This document shows, one piece after another, positions 53,101-58,600 of a stretch of 64,000 nt of DNA; position 1 is the first letter of the stretch, and each line of letters begins with the position of its first letter. Position numbers and translations under genes: made by a program. This DNA comes from Symbiodinium natans (taxonomy: Eukaryota; Sar; Dinophyceae; Suessiales; Symbiodiniaceae), in assembly GCA_905221605.1 (NCBI GenBank), contig CAJNDS010000009.1, positions 1 through 64,000 of the forward strand. Reading direction: 5' to 3'. The notes below the pieces were generated by a model, which ran no database searches, was not told where the DNA came from, and worked only from the letters and a program-made list of their open reading frames with translations.

Positions 53101-53268
53101 TTCCCTTTTTGTAGGGTTGTTTTGAAGGTTCCTTTCAGATGACCCTGCAACCCTAAACCCCAAACCCTAAACCCTAAAACCATAAAACCCTAAAACCCTA
53201 AAGCCAGGTCAAGGCCAAGCAGCTGTCCAGGGCAGAAAATTGGCTCCGACGACTGCTCCAGCAGGGAG
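28569..53268 (+). CDS. Pentatricopeptide-repeat (PPR) gene, at least 16 tiny exons over 24.7 kb (whole locus, partial)
   Basis: The exons listed below, all on the + strand and in order, splice in phase into consecutive 35-residue PPR units. Their helix A reads like (T/V)-Y-x-x-(L/M)-I-x-A-(C/H/Y) and helix B like A-E-x-(L/W)-(L/F)-x-x-M. PPR proteins bind organellar RNA in editing, splicing or stability. Exon borders fall mainly between helices A and B or just after helix B. 15 of 16 acceptors are AG|G; donors are mostly GC, with GA at exons 6 and 8 and GT at exons 2 and 16. Introns of 0.4 to 7.5 kb carry ITS and foldbacks. At least one unit between exons 1 and 2 is incomplete. No start, targeting peptide or stop was found, so both ends are open. 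Confidence 0.8.
28646..28792 (+). repeat. ITS (TTTAGGG/TTTGGGG) flanked by a duplicated exon-edge sequence
   Basis: AGGCTCACAGGA plus a G-rich run occurs at 28646-28670 and again at 28770-28792, bracketing a TTTAGGG/TTTGGGG array at 28695-28768. The left copy adjoins PPR exon 1. Confidence 0.88.
28921..29006. mobile_element. Foldback family B copy
   Basis: TTGGGATGCTCCCCCTCTAT ... ACAAGGGGGAGCATCCCAA; compensating changes keep the arms paired. Confidence 0.9.
29477..29620. mobile_element. Foldback family A copy
   Basis: GGAGGTTCATGGTACTTAGT ... ACTAAGTACCATGAACCTC, with a duplicated inner AGTTATAAGCACAGTTA segment. Confidence 0.92.
29918..30018. mobile_element. Foldback family F copy
   Basis: CTTACTTCGCC ... 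GCAGAAGTAAG with the family core TTTAGTAGGAATATTAAAG. Confidence 0.88.
30090..30160 (-). repeat. ITS, CCCTAAA, about 9 units
   Basis: Reverse array with single-base variants. Confidence 0.94.
30442..30606. mobile_element. Foldback family B copy plus a half copy joined to CCCTAAA
   Basis: Complete copy 30442-30542. Eight bases on, CCCTAAA units run without a gap into CCCTATGAAGAACTG and TATATGGGGGAGCACCCCG, the right half of a second copy. The join is at a shared CCCTA. Confidence 0.88.
31365..31398 (+). CDS. Possible PPR exon between exons 1 and 2
   Basis: GAAAAG|G acceptor, reading [12 protein letters not shown], which resembles the inter-helix stretch of a PPR unit. Its neighbours in the unit were not all found. 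Confidence 0.4.
31614..31775. mobile_element. Family C copy split by an ITS
   Basis: CTAGGTAGGCCC, a partial internal repeat, a TTTAGGG/TTTGGGG tract (31657-31702), then GAATGTTTGCCCTCATTGAA and GGGCCATGG from the element's remainder. Confidence 0.65.
31829..31881 (+). repeat. ITS, TTTAGGG x7
   Basis: Forward array. Confidence 0.95.
32010..32168 (-). repeat. ITS, CCCTAAA with a central CCCCAAA block, about 22 units
   Basis: A CCCCAAA sub-array (32043-32095) lies between CCCTAAA blocks, so local variant expansion has occurred. Confidence 0.96.
32174..32203 (+). CDS. Possible PPR exon between exons 1 and 2
   Basis: CTCTAG|G acceptor directly after an ITS, reading [10 protein letters not shown], then a GC donor. 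The residues fit the end of helix B and the turn (M-K-x-x-x-A). Confidence 0.4.
32286..32345 (+). repeat. ITS, TTTAGGG, about 8 units
   Basis: Forward array 120 bp from the preceding reverse array. Confidence 0.95.
34012..34229. mobile_element. Foldback family G with internal ITS scrap
   Basis: ATGGGTTCCCCTACTACCCC pairs with the right end AGGGAAACCCAT; the inner arm GGGGAACCTAGGGGG is present. The left arm is interrupted by TCGGGTTTAGGGTTAGGG and a poly-C run. Confidence 0.78.
35245..35386. mobile_element. Foldback family A copy
   Basis: TACTTGGAGATTCGTGGTAC ... GTGCCATGAACCTCCATA. Confidence 0.9.
36203..36253 (+). CDS. PPR exon 2
   Basis: Reads [17 protein letters not shown] (helix A with Ala-Tyr-Gly-Ala-Met-Leu). 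Ends GCCAAG|GT. The acceptor GGCAG|C is the only one here not followed by G. An ITS lies directly upstream. Confidence 0.75.
36583..36616. repeat. Long C homopolymer
   Basis: About 34 consecutive C. The Pro/Gly-rich frames over it are artefacts of the run. Confidence 0.97.
37137..37253 (-). repeat. ITS, CCCTAAA, about 16 units
   Basis: Reverse array 28 bases upstream of PPR exon 3. Confidence 0.97.
37282..37334 (+). CDS. PPR exon 3
   Basis: GTCCCAG|G acceptor, phase 0 from exon 2: [17 protein letters not shown], a textbook helix B. Ends near GGCTCGACGAC|GC; a GA donor 3 bases earlier is also possible. Confidence 0.8.
37636..37708 (-). repeat. ITS ending at a PPR acceptor, CCCTAAA then CCCCAAA
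   Basis: The array ends in AAACCCTGAG|G, so the acceptor AG lies at the very edge of the telomeric tract. Confidence 0.93.
37709..37751 (+). CDS. PPR exon 4
   Basis: Reads [14 protein letters not shown] (turn and helix A). GC donor CTGGAG|GC. Confidence 0.82.
38103..38164 (+). repeat. ITS, TTTAGGG, about 9 units
   Basis: Forward array with TTGAGGG variants. Confidence 0.95.
38373..38429 (+). CDS. PPR exon 5
   Basis: GCGCTAG|G acceptor. Joins exon 4 in phase: [25 protein letters not shown] donor. Confidence 0.82.
38873..38975. repeat. AT/GTAT microsatellite
   Basis: (AT)n followed by GTATGTAT units; frames over it give Tyr-Ile repeats. Confidence 0.95.
39361..39411 (+). CDS. PPR exon 6
   Basis: GAGAAAG|G acceptor; reads [17 protein letters not shown] (turn and helix A). 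GA donor TGC|GA. Confidence 0.83.
39502..39642 (+). mobile_element. Family C copy with CCCTAAA insert at its centre
   Basis: GTAGGCCCTTCGAACATGAC ... TTAAGACTTCATATTAG, then CCCTAAA units (39562-39602), then ATGAATATTTCTCGGAGG ... GGCCATTCTGAG. Confidence 0.85.
40242..40271 (+). CDS. PPR exon 7 (30-nt microexon)
   Basis: GCCGAG|G acceptor; [10 protein letters not shown] bridges exon 6 (IAAC) and exon 8 (EAWL), giving a complete unit. GC donor. Confidence 0.75.
40620..40711 (+). mobile_element. Family C copy (complete)
   Basis: TAGGCCCTTGGGACATTTTA ... ACGGGCCATCCCAG. Confidence 0.9.
40977..41069 (+). mobile_element. Family C copy with CCCTAAA insert
   Basis: TAGACCCTTGGGACATTTCA ... CAAGAGGATC, then CCCTAAA units (41015-41049), then GTTTTAAGGGCCATCCACAG. 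The element's centre is replaced by telomeric repeat. Confidence 0.85.
41388..41496 (+). CDS. PPR exon 8 (longest)
   Basis: AGCAAG|G acceptor. Reads [20 protein letters not shown] and then [16 protein letters not shown]; covers helix B, the turn and helix A. GA donor; its last G completes a Gly codon with exon 9. Confidence 0.87.
41531..41708. mobile_element. Foldback family G (about 180 bp)
   Basis: CATGGGGTTTCCTACTACCC pairs with GGGTAGTCGGAAACCCATG, and CCCCCCTAGGTTCCCC pairs with GGGGGGAAGCTAGGGGGG. Confidence 0.9.
42669..42762. mobile_element. Repeat family E copy
   Basis: AACCTACTTTGTTGTAGGTT ... TTCTTAGGCAACCTAC ... GGTTCTTAAGGTA. Confidence 0.7.
43316..43362 (+). CDS. PPR exon 9
   Basis: TGGCGAG|G acceptor. 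With exon 8: [21 protein letters not shown] (helix B and turn). GC donor. Confidence 0.8.
43518..43625. mobile_element. Foldback family H
   Basis: TATGGGTGGCTGTCAAAATT ... AATTTGACAACCACCCATA. A partial copy lies at 35748-35817. Confidence 0.88.
44269..44453 (+). mobile_element. Family C copy with CCCTAAA insert
   Basis: AATATTTCATATTTCACC ... GAGTCACATTTT, CCCTAAA array (44331-44407), then ACGAATATCTTTCAGAGGC ... GGGCCATCCGAG. Confidence 0.8.
44675..44756 (+). repeat. ITS, TTTAGGG, about 11 units
   Basis: Forward array with terminal TTTATGG and TTTAGAG variants. Confidence 0.95.
44757..45390. other. Anonymous intronic sequence
   Basis: Contains a 29-bp tandem duplication around TCATTTAGGCGGCCTAAATA (45094-45154). 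No exon supported. Confidence 0.5.
45391..45506. mobile_element. Foldback family D (best copy)
   Basis: CTTGGTAGCCCAGTGGTACC pairs with GGCTACTGGGCTACTAAG; inner arms TTCTGGGTTCCCTTAT and AAAAAGGGTGCCCTTAT. Confidence 0.88.
45641..45688 (+). CDS. PPR exon 10
   Basis: ATATAG|G acceptor; joins exon 9 as [20 protein letters not shown] (helix A and loop). GC donor. Confidence 0.83.
45955..46048 (-). repeat. ITS, CCCTAAA then CCCTAGA
   Basis: About 13 units; the CCCTAGA sub-block is at the right end, 30 bases from PPR exon 11. Confidence 0.95.
46079..46118 (+). CDS. PPR exon 11
   Basis: ATCGAG|G acceptor; [13 protein letters not shown] (helix B). The last G completes Gly with exon 12. GC donor. 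Confidence 0.83.
46644..46794. mobile_element. Foldback family G copy
   Basis: Left TTGGGTTCCC and CCTAGGTTGCCGCC arms pair with GGGGGGAACCTAGGGGG and AAATCCATG; more diverged than 41531-41708. Confidence 0.78.
47372..47400 (+). CDS. PPR exon 12 (29 nt)
   Basis: AGCCGAG|G acceptor; with exon 11 gives [14 protein letters not shown] (turn and start of helix A). GC donor. Confidence 0.8.
47428..47552. mobile_element. Foldback family B copy with CCCTAAA in its loop
   Basis: TTGGGATGTTCGCCCCTTAT ... GGAGGACATCCCAA. CCCTAAATCCTAAACCCTAA-type sequence (47493-47518) runs into the element's own CCCTATTAAGGACTG. Confidence 0.88.
48173..48313. mobile_element. Family B copy with CCCTAAA in its loop, flanked by a 23-bp direct repeat
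   Basis: ATAAGGGAGTTCCAGCAACA plus GTT occurs at 48173-48195 and 48291-48313. Between them lies a family B core with inserted CCCTAAA (48257-48274) next to CCCTATTAAGGACTG. Confidence 0.88.
48366..48455. mobile_element. Family E copy split by TTTAGGG x4
   Basis: AACCTAACTTTTTTGTAGGT, then TTTAGGG units (48397-48423), then GATTACCTAAGAAGCC. Confidence 0.72.
48490..48540 (+). CDS. PPR exon 13
   Basis: GCCAAG|G acceptor; continues exon 12 as [20 protein letters not shown] (helix A and loop). GC donor. Confidence 0.83.
49050..49110. repeat. GA/GAGC simple-sequence tract
   Basis: (GA)n followed by GAGCGA units, giving Arg-Glu or Ser-Leu frames only. Confidence 0.95.
49322..49433 (+). repeat. 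ITS, TTTAGGG, 15-16 units
   Basis: Pure forward array. Confidence 0.98.
50073..50096 (+). CDS. PPR exon 14 (24-nt microexon)
   Basis: TCCGGCAG|G acceptor, [10 protein letters not shown] donor. It supplies exactly the missing helix B end between exon 13 (YIQTE) and exon 15 (AAIPPN). Confidence 0.72.
50133..50183. repeat. T37G14 homopolymer block
   Basis: Poly-T into poly-G, followed by CGGGTTAGGGTTTAGAG. Confidence 0.97.
50521..50618 (+). repeat. ITS, TTTAGGG x14
   Basis: Pure forward array. Confidence 0.98.
50777..50886. mobile_element. Foldback family D copy
   Basis: CTGGTTGCCCAGTGGTAGCC ... GGTTACTGGGCTCCTGTAAG. Confidence 0.85.
50907..50957 (+). CDS. PPR exon 15
   Basis: AGCTAG|G acceptor; [17 protein letters not shown] (turn and helix A). 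GC donor. Confidence 0.84.
51923..52033. mobile_element. Repeat family I copy
   Basis: CTCTGAAGTACAGCCCCTTG, GGGTATATGAGGGGTATA and GGGACCATGGAACTT blocks. Confidence 0.65.
52050..53200. other. Anonymous intron/spacer
   Basis: Low ITS density, an A-rich tract at 52472-52510, and two diverged copies of a sequence with CCAAAAAGGGTGCCCTTT (52801 and 52996) resembling part of family D. No exon supported. Confidence 0.45.
53214..53268 (+). CDS. PPR exon 16
   Basis: GTCAAG|G acceptor; continues exon 15 as [22 protein letters not shown] (loop and helix B). GT donor; the next exon was not found in the window. Confidence 0.8.
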
Positions 53269-53385
53269 GTACCGCATGTTGTCGGGTTTAGGGGGAGCTC
53301 GCCAGGGTTTCGATGTCAATGTGCCCTGCCTAGAAGCTCTATATATAGATATATGCAGGCACATATGTATATATGTATATGTGTG

Positions 53386-53512
53386 TGTACATACATACAT
53401 ACGTACATACATACATACATACATACATACATACATACATACATACATACATACATACAGATTATACATATACATAGGTATAGATTATTTATTTATATAT
53501 ATATATATGTAT
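53386..53512. repeat. (ACAT)n and AT microsatellite
   Basis: About 17 ACAT units, one GTAC variant, then an AT-rich tail. Confidence 0.97.
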
Positions 53513-54508
53513 GTAAAAAAAAGTCTGCTCTCCAAATTATGTAAGAAGGACTCCAGAAGGGATTGTGAAGTCGACCAGCACTGGACTTGCACTAAGCCAA
53601 TGCAATCACAGCCCGGTCACGCTGTTTTACGACTTCGCGAGTTCAAGCACTTGTGCAGCTACGCCTGAGTGCGTCCGGTCGGACCGCACAGCAACCTAGG
53701 AGCTACTGTACGACTCTACCGTGCTCAAAGGCACAAGCTCGGTACTTGAGCCAAAACATTGGCATTGTTACGAATTGCAAAACTACACATGCAAGGGAAA
53801 ACAACAAGCTGCACTAGCACTAAGCAAGCACTCCATGCATGCTTTGACCTGCTCACATTCGCCCCTCAGCCGAGGCTTCCGGCTCACCAAGAGCTCATAG
53901 TGCGTCAAGCACTTCAGCAACGCGGCAAATGGGGTAGGGCGAGGGTGTCGCGTGCGACTCTGGTAGAGCCCGCACATCATGAGCATAGGCATGCGGCTTG
54001 GGCGGCAGCCCGCACTACCAAACGGACGCACGACGACAGCAGCCCTCTACGACCCTAAACCACCCCAAGTCGCGAGCGCTCACCTTTGTGCAGGCAGGCG
54101 AGGCTCCAGAGTACTGGGCAGGTCTTTATGCTGCTAGTGCAAAGCTATGGTACAAATGGTACACTGTACACACTACCGGCCCTAAGCTACGGCTACGGCT
54201 ACTCACCTATCCAGAACTACCCTACGGGCTACCGGACTCAGCGAGAGCCGCGCACATTGCTTGTGCCGCAGGCAGTGCAGCTCGCACGCGCTTCGGCGAG
54301 CGCACTGCCGCGACCAGGACACGGTCCGCAGCAGCCGCAACGGGCTGGGAAGAAAAGTGCGGGTAGGCAAAATGGGCAGGGAAAACCCCTGCCGCGGCTC
54401 TTCGCCCGCAAGCAAAACACAACCAAAAGAGGCTCGACAGCGTGCCGCGCTGTGATGCCTGAGAAATCGCGTGGAAACCCCTCCCACGCCGCGCCGACTG
54501 GCCGCAGC
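53513..54508. other. Transition into GC-rich retroelement block
   Basis: No supported gene. ITS disappear here apart from a single CCCTAAA at 54053. A CTTGAGCCAAAA 12-mer lies at 53745-53756. Open frames on both strands after 54086 are mutually overlapping and probably represent 3' non-coding element sequence. Confidence 0.5.
53745..53756 (-). other. Possible dinoflagellate spliced-leader relic
   Basis: The minus strand reads TTTTGGCTCAAG, identical to the last 12 bases of the conserved dinoflagellate spliced leader as I recall it, with a GCCA a few bases upstream. Such relics mark retroposed trans-spliced mRNAs. The short length leaves room for chance. Confidence 0.35.
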
Positions 54509-55564
54509 CTACTCGATACCCTGTGGAGCAGTGTTGGGGGCACGAGTGGCGTTGCCAGCCACGTTGGAGCTACTGGCTCGCTCCAACTGAGGGCGCTTTG
54601 CAACCGCCTCATCGAGGGAGAATGCCTCTGCCGACACCCTCAGAAAATCCTCGATGTAGGACTGCGCGACCGGGTGCGTCTTGGGGACCTCCAGCCTAAG
54701 CCCTGCCTCCGCATTGGCCTTGCTGCTCGTGGTAAAATTGAGGCTCCCAATCAGCACCACCGCGCCATCAGGCCGCAGTAGGCAAAGGGCCTTGGCATGC
54801 TGAAGCCCTTGAATCCCAGTGCCTACCTTAGCCCCGCGGCCGTCGCGAGCATAGGCGTCGCGCACGGATGTGCCGCAACCCACCTTCACCTCGGCGCCTG
54901 CAGCCGCCAAGCGTTTCAACGCTTGCCACTGCAGTTTGGTGCGGTGGCATTGCCCCATGTCGGCGACAATCCGAACGCCTGCGCCCTTGCTAAGCGACGC
55001 TTCGATTGCCTCGATGCAGGATGGGCAATCTAAGCTGTACGCCCGGATGTAAACCACATCCTCTGCTGCTCCAGACCCAAGCAGCGTTTGGGCGGCCTGA
55101 ACGTATGGCCCGCCCGCAAGGAATTCCACTTCTTTGACTGGAGAACTCCTAGCGGGAACTGGGCCCTTGTTCCTCCGGCTGGGTGTGCGCGCCACAGTGG
55201 CAGTGGTGGCACGTTGCACGGAGCCGGACTGTGCGTGGGCTGCGCTCGCTCCATCTGCCGGGGCCGCGGCCAGGTCACGACCCGCGAGCCCCTGAAAGCA
55301 GGAGAGCCCGCGGCTCTTGGCCGCAAGTTGGGAGAAACACCCTTCACTGTTCCCCAAACCCAACACCACCTTACCCTTAGCTAGGGCATCGGAGGCGGTA
55401 CTCCGAATGGAGTCTGTGAGCGCAGGACCCGCGCCTCGCTGGGCCGCGTGCAAAAACCTAGGGAACGAGCGGTGTCCATTGCGGCATCGCAATGCCCGCA
55501 ACGTCCCTCTGCCAGGTAAGCACGACAGCCACAGGCAGCTGTCTCCTCCTTGAGGTGCACCCAA
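54509..55564 (-). CDS. Phospholipase-D-like (HKD) nuclease domain, 3' part of a retroelement polyprotein
   Basis: Open frame of about 351 codons; the nominal start is a TTG, so the true N-terminus comes from upstream. Residues ~145-300 form one HKD half-domain: VYIRAYSLDCPSCIEAI, GAGVRIVADMGQ, then His256-x-Lys258-x7-Asp266 and Gly-Ser-x-Asn (273-276). One HKD per chain is typical of Nuc/PLD6-type enzymes, which work as dimers on phospholipid or nucleic acid. Residues 100-145 are Ala/Ser-rich linker. It is in the same frame as the large ORF upstream (55601-59236) but separated from it by two stops; the intervening SWIM finger lies in another frame. Catalytic residues are intact. Assignment to the same element is inference from adjacency and strand. 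Confidence 0.75.
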   Translation of the reverse strand: MGAPQGGDSCLWLSCLPGRGTLRALRCRNGHRSFPRFLHAAQRGAGPALTDSIRSTASDALAKGKVVLGLGNSEGCFSQLAAKSRGLSCFQGLAGRDLAAAPADGASAAHAQSGSVQRATTATVARTPSRRNKGPVPARSSPVKEVEFLAGGPYVQAAQTLLGSGAAEDVVYIRAYSLDCPSCIEAIEASLSKGAGVRIVADMGQCHRTKLQWQALKRLAAAGAEVKVGCGTSVRDAYARDGRGAKVGTGIQGLQHAKALCLLRPDGAVVLIGSLNFTTSSKANAEAGLRLEVPKTHPVAQSYIEDFLRVSAEAFSLDEAVAKRPQLERASSSNVAGNATRAPNTAPQGIE

Positions 55565-55689
55565 ACCTTATGGGTCACCCCTTTCTTGGTGCTCGCGACC
55601 TCAAACGGAGCCAAGGAGTTGAGACAGCCGCGCCACAGGGGCCGCGGTGTTGCCATGTCGCAGATGCGCAATGCGATTGGCAACGGCAC
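55381..55689 (-). pseudogene. SWIM zinc-finger segment in a shifted frame
   Basis: ACGCRAYLAEGRCGHC has the SWIM pattern Cys-x-Cys-x8-Cys-x-His (codons 55533-55492). Its frame differs from both the preceding Tpt1/zinc-finger ORF and the following PLD ORF. The simplest reading is one polyprotein with two compensating frame changes (near 55600 and 55400-55480), or programmed frameshifting. SWIM fingers bind DNA or protein and occur in transposase-associated proteins. Confidence 0.55.
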
Positions 55690-58600
55690 GACTCACGTAC
55701 CACAGAACAGCGCCGCACAAGATCACTACCACCAGAGTGATGGCTGTTCCGGCGACCCACACGGTCCGCCTCGCCCCGTGACCGATTTCCTCGACCACGT
55801 CGGCCGAAATCGTTGCAACCGCGTGCATCGAGTCCTCGACAACGTGCACAGCCCCGCGGTGCAGCTGCAAGGCAATCGGCGCCGACGCTGCGGCCGCCAG
55901 GCCCCACCAGCCGTTGATGTTCCCGTTGAGGGCATGCATCAACCGATTGAGGAGCCCGCGACCCAGGAAAAGGGGGGTCCGCGGCGGAAGCGGAACACTC
56001 GGCGGCGGCCGGGCCGACCCGCGCGGGAAGGCTGGGACCCAGCTTGTGCTTGGGCGGGGCTGGAGCGCGGCAACTATGCCCGCGGCGTAAGCGCCCCAGG
56101 CGTACTTGCCCCTCCCCTTGGGCTTGCCCTTGGCATCGGACTTGCCTCTGCCCTTCGGCTTGCCCTGGCCCTTGCCACGGGCGTCTGCCCAAGCACTCCA
56201 AGGGTCGCGGCCCTTGCCGTAGGTCGCGTCTTCGCGACGTCGCTTACCACCCCTCTTCTTGTGTTTGTTTCTGAGAAGGGGTTGGATGGTTTCTTCGTCC
56301 ATCGCACGATTCGCCAAAAGGATCTCGTGCTCCAGCTCGTCCTGGCTGCTTTCGGAGCCGGAGTTCCTTTCCTCGCCGCGCCGCGGATCAGGGATCCCGC
56401 GAGAGACGACCTCTGCCAAACGGAGAGGGGTGCTGCAGCGAAAGCACAACTGCCTGAATGAAAGGTTCCATTCATAGCAGTTAGGGCACTGCCACCCTGC
56501 AATGCGGAGCGCTTCGCTGATGTGATCATCGCGCTCCGCCTTCTCCGCCTGGCGCCGTTCTCGCTTCTTGGCGCGCTCGGCCGCCTGCGCCTCCTCGGCC
56601 GCCTGGAGGGCTTCAGCGAGTTCCTCATCGCTGAGAAGCCTCGCGGCATCTGCCCGCGCTTGTTGTTCTTCAAGCTCTTCGGCAGAAAACCTCCGCCTCC
56701 ACTGCTCTGGCGCGGTTTGAGGGTCGACCTCCCACCACCCGATGTCGATCCCGTTGATCCATCGGCCGTCGCACGGGGCGCCCGCCTTCGGGCCGCCCGC
56801 GTGCGTGGTGAGGCACTGGTCCTCGGTGACCGGGTTAATGGCTTCGCAGAAGAAGCACCGCCAGCTGCCGTAGGGGTAAAAGCGGCCTTCGACGTAGGCT
56901 CGGTTGGCTGGGAGGGCGACCTCGTCCGCCTCATCCGCGGTGGCTGCCTCCATCTCAACCGAGACCTCCTCGTCCTTGACGACCTCAGCCTCCTCCTCCT
57001 GTTCCTCCTTGGCCAGGGGCTCTTCTCGCTCCCGGCCGACGTTGAGGTGGGACTCAGTGCGAACCTCGGCGCGCATCAAAATGACGTCAAGGCTATCCGC
57101 GGCTGGGTCGCCCGCGAAGAAGGAGTCGATCTCCTTGGCATGGAGATCGTCAAGAGGCGTCACCAGGTCCGGCGAGTAATCTCGCTTGGAGCGACGCTCG
57201 GCCAGGCGTCGCTGGACGTCGCTCTTCGGCGGCCCGAGGGCCCGCCCGCGCGGAGCGGCCTCCCGCGGAGGCCCGGGATCGGCCTCCTCCGTGGGCTCGC
57301 TCTTGGGCGTGGACCCTCCATCGCTTCCCTCTGGAGGGGGATCCAGCTCGGGGTCATCGCGAAGCCACCCCGGTGGATGTCTACCACCATAAATGTGGTG
57401 CGATCCATCCTCAAGCTGGATTCGGTCCCCTCGCTTCAGGAGCGGGACCCTCGAGTGATCGTACCCGTTGGCTTTGTGGTACCTAATCACTCGGAGCATG
57501 GGCACCTCCCCATACCCACCGTCCTTTCCTCGGCGGAACAACCGTCCCCGCCAGTCCTGACGAAAAGGGTCAAGAGGTGCGGAGGGGCTGATCCCCAGGT
57601 TGGGCGGAAGGGAGGCGCCATGGCAGGCCGCCTGATGCAAGTGGTATTGCACTAGCGACTCAAAAGCCAGCCCGCATCCAGGGGCGGAGCACCCATAGTG
57701 GCCGTCAGCATTGGGGCGAGGCACCTCTGGGGCCGGGGCGGACTGGACAGTCCCGCCTCTTGAAGGCCTGGCGGAACTGCTCGCTCCCTCAACCCCGGGG
57801 GCATCCTGACCATCGTCAGACACCTCTTCCCCGTCGGCGCCCGACTCTTTTTTCTCACGGCGCAGAGTTTTGAGGGACTCCTCACGCTTGGTGATCTTCT
57901 CCAGCTTCACCATCGCGGTTCCCGCAACCTCCAGTATTTTCGACTGGAGCTTCTGCGCTCTCAGAAGAGCTTCGGACCGCGCGAGGTACTCCTTCGCGCT
58001 GGTGACCACCGACTGGCCGAGCACGAGGACTCCTTCCTCTGTGCTCTCGGCCTGGGCCCCACTAGCGGGCTCCTCGTCCTCCTTTACTTTGACCGCGGCT
58101 TGGGGCGCCCGCGTGTCGGGAAGATCCGAGCTGGAACTATCTTCCTCGACACCTTCAGGTTCTTGGGCTGCCTCTTCCTCGAGCGAGTCTTCGGCCTCGA
58201 GGACATTGGGGCCAGGGACGTTGCGCCTAGGGTACACCTTGGGCTTCGCTGGAACGATCGAAGTCCTAGGAGTCCCTGAAGCGCCCCCTTTGACCTTAGG
58301 CGCGGCCTTAGGAGGGGTAACAGGTTGGGCGGCCCCCGCGGCCATGACACGGCCCGCAGGGGCCAGCACAACCGTCGAGGAGCTCGCCGCGCCACTGCTG
58401 GCCGCAGCAGCTTGGGACGCTTGGACCGTGCCCAGTTTCGGTCCTCGCCCCAACGGCGGGTGGGGGCCCGCACTGGTGTCGCCTAAACTCTTTAGGTCGA
58501 CATGCTGGACCAACCGATCCACTTCCAACTCAGCTATCAAGACTGAGTAGACAGGCGAGCCCTTGGGGAGTGCCCAGATGCGGGAAATGCCGGTGGCTCT

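Noticed and set aside
53560-53680. Possible tRNA or SINE because of GAGTTCAAGC
   Set aside because: Could not fold a cloverleaf or find A- and B-box spacing.
55575-58473. Minus-strand frames overlapping the Tpt1 ORF (55575-56201, 56074-56958, 58084-58473)
   Set aside because: Arg/Pro/Ala-rich out-of-frame shadows of the same strand; the domain-bearing frame is the 55601-59236 one.
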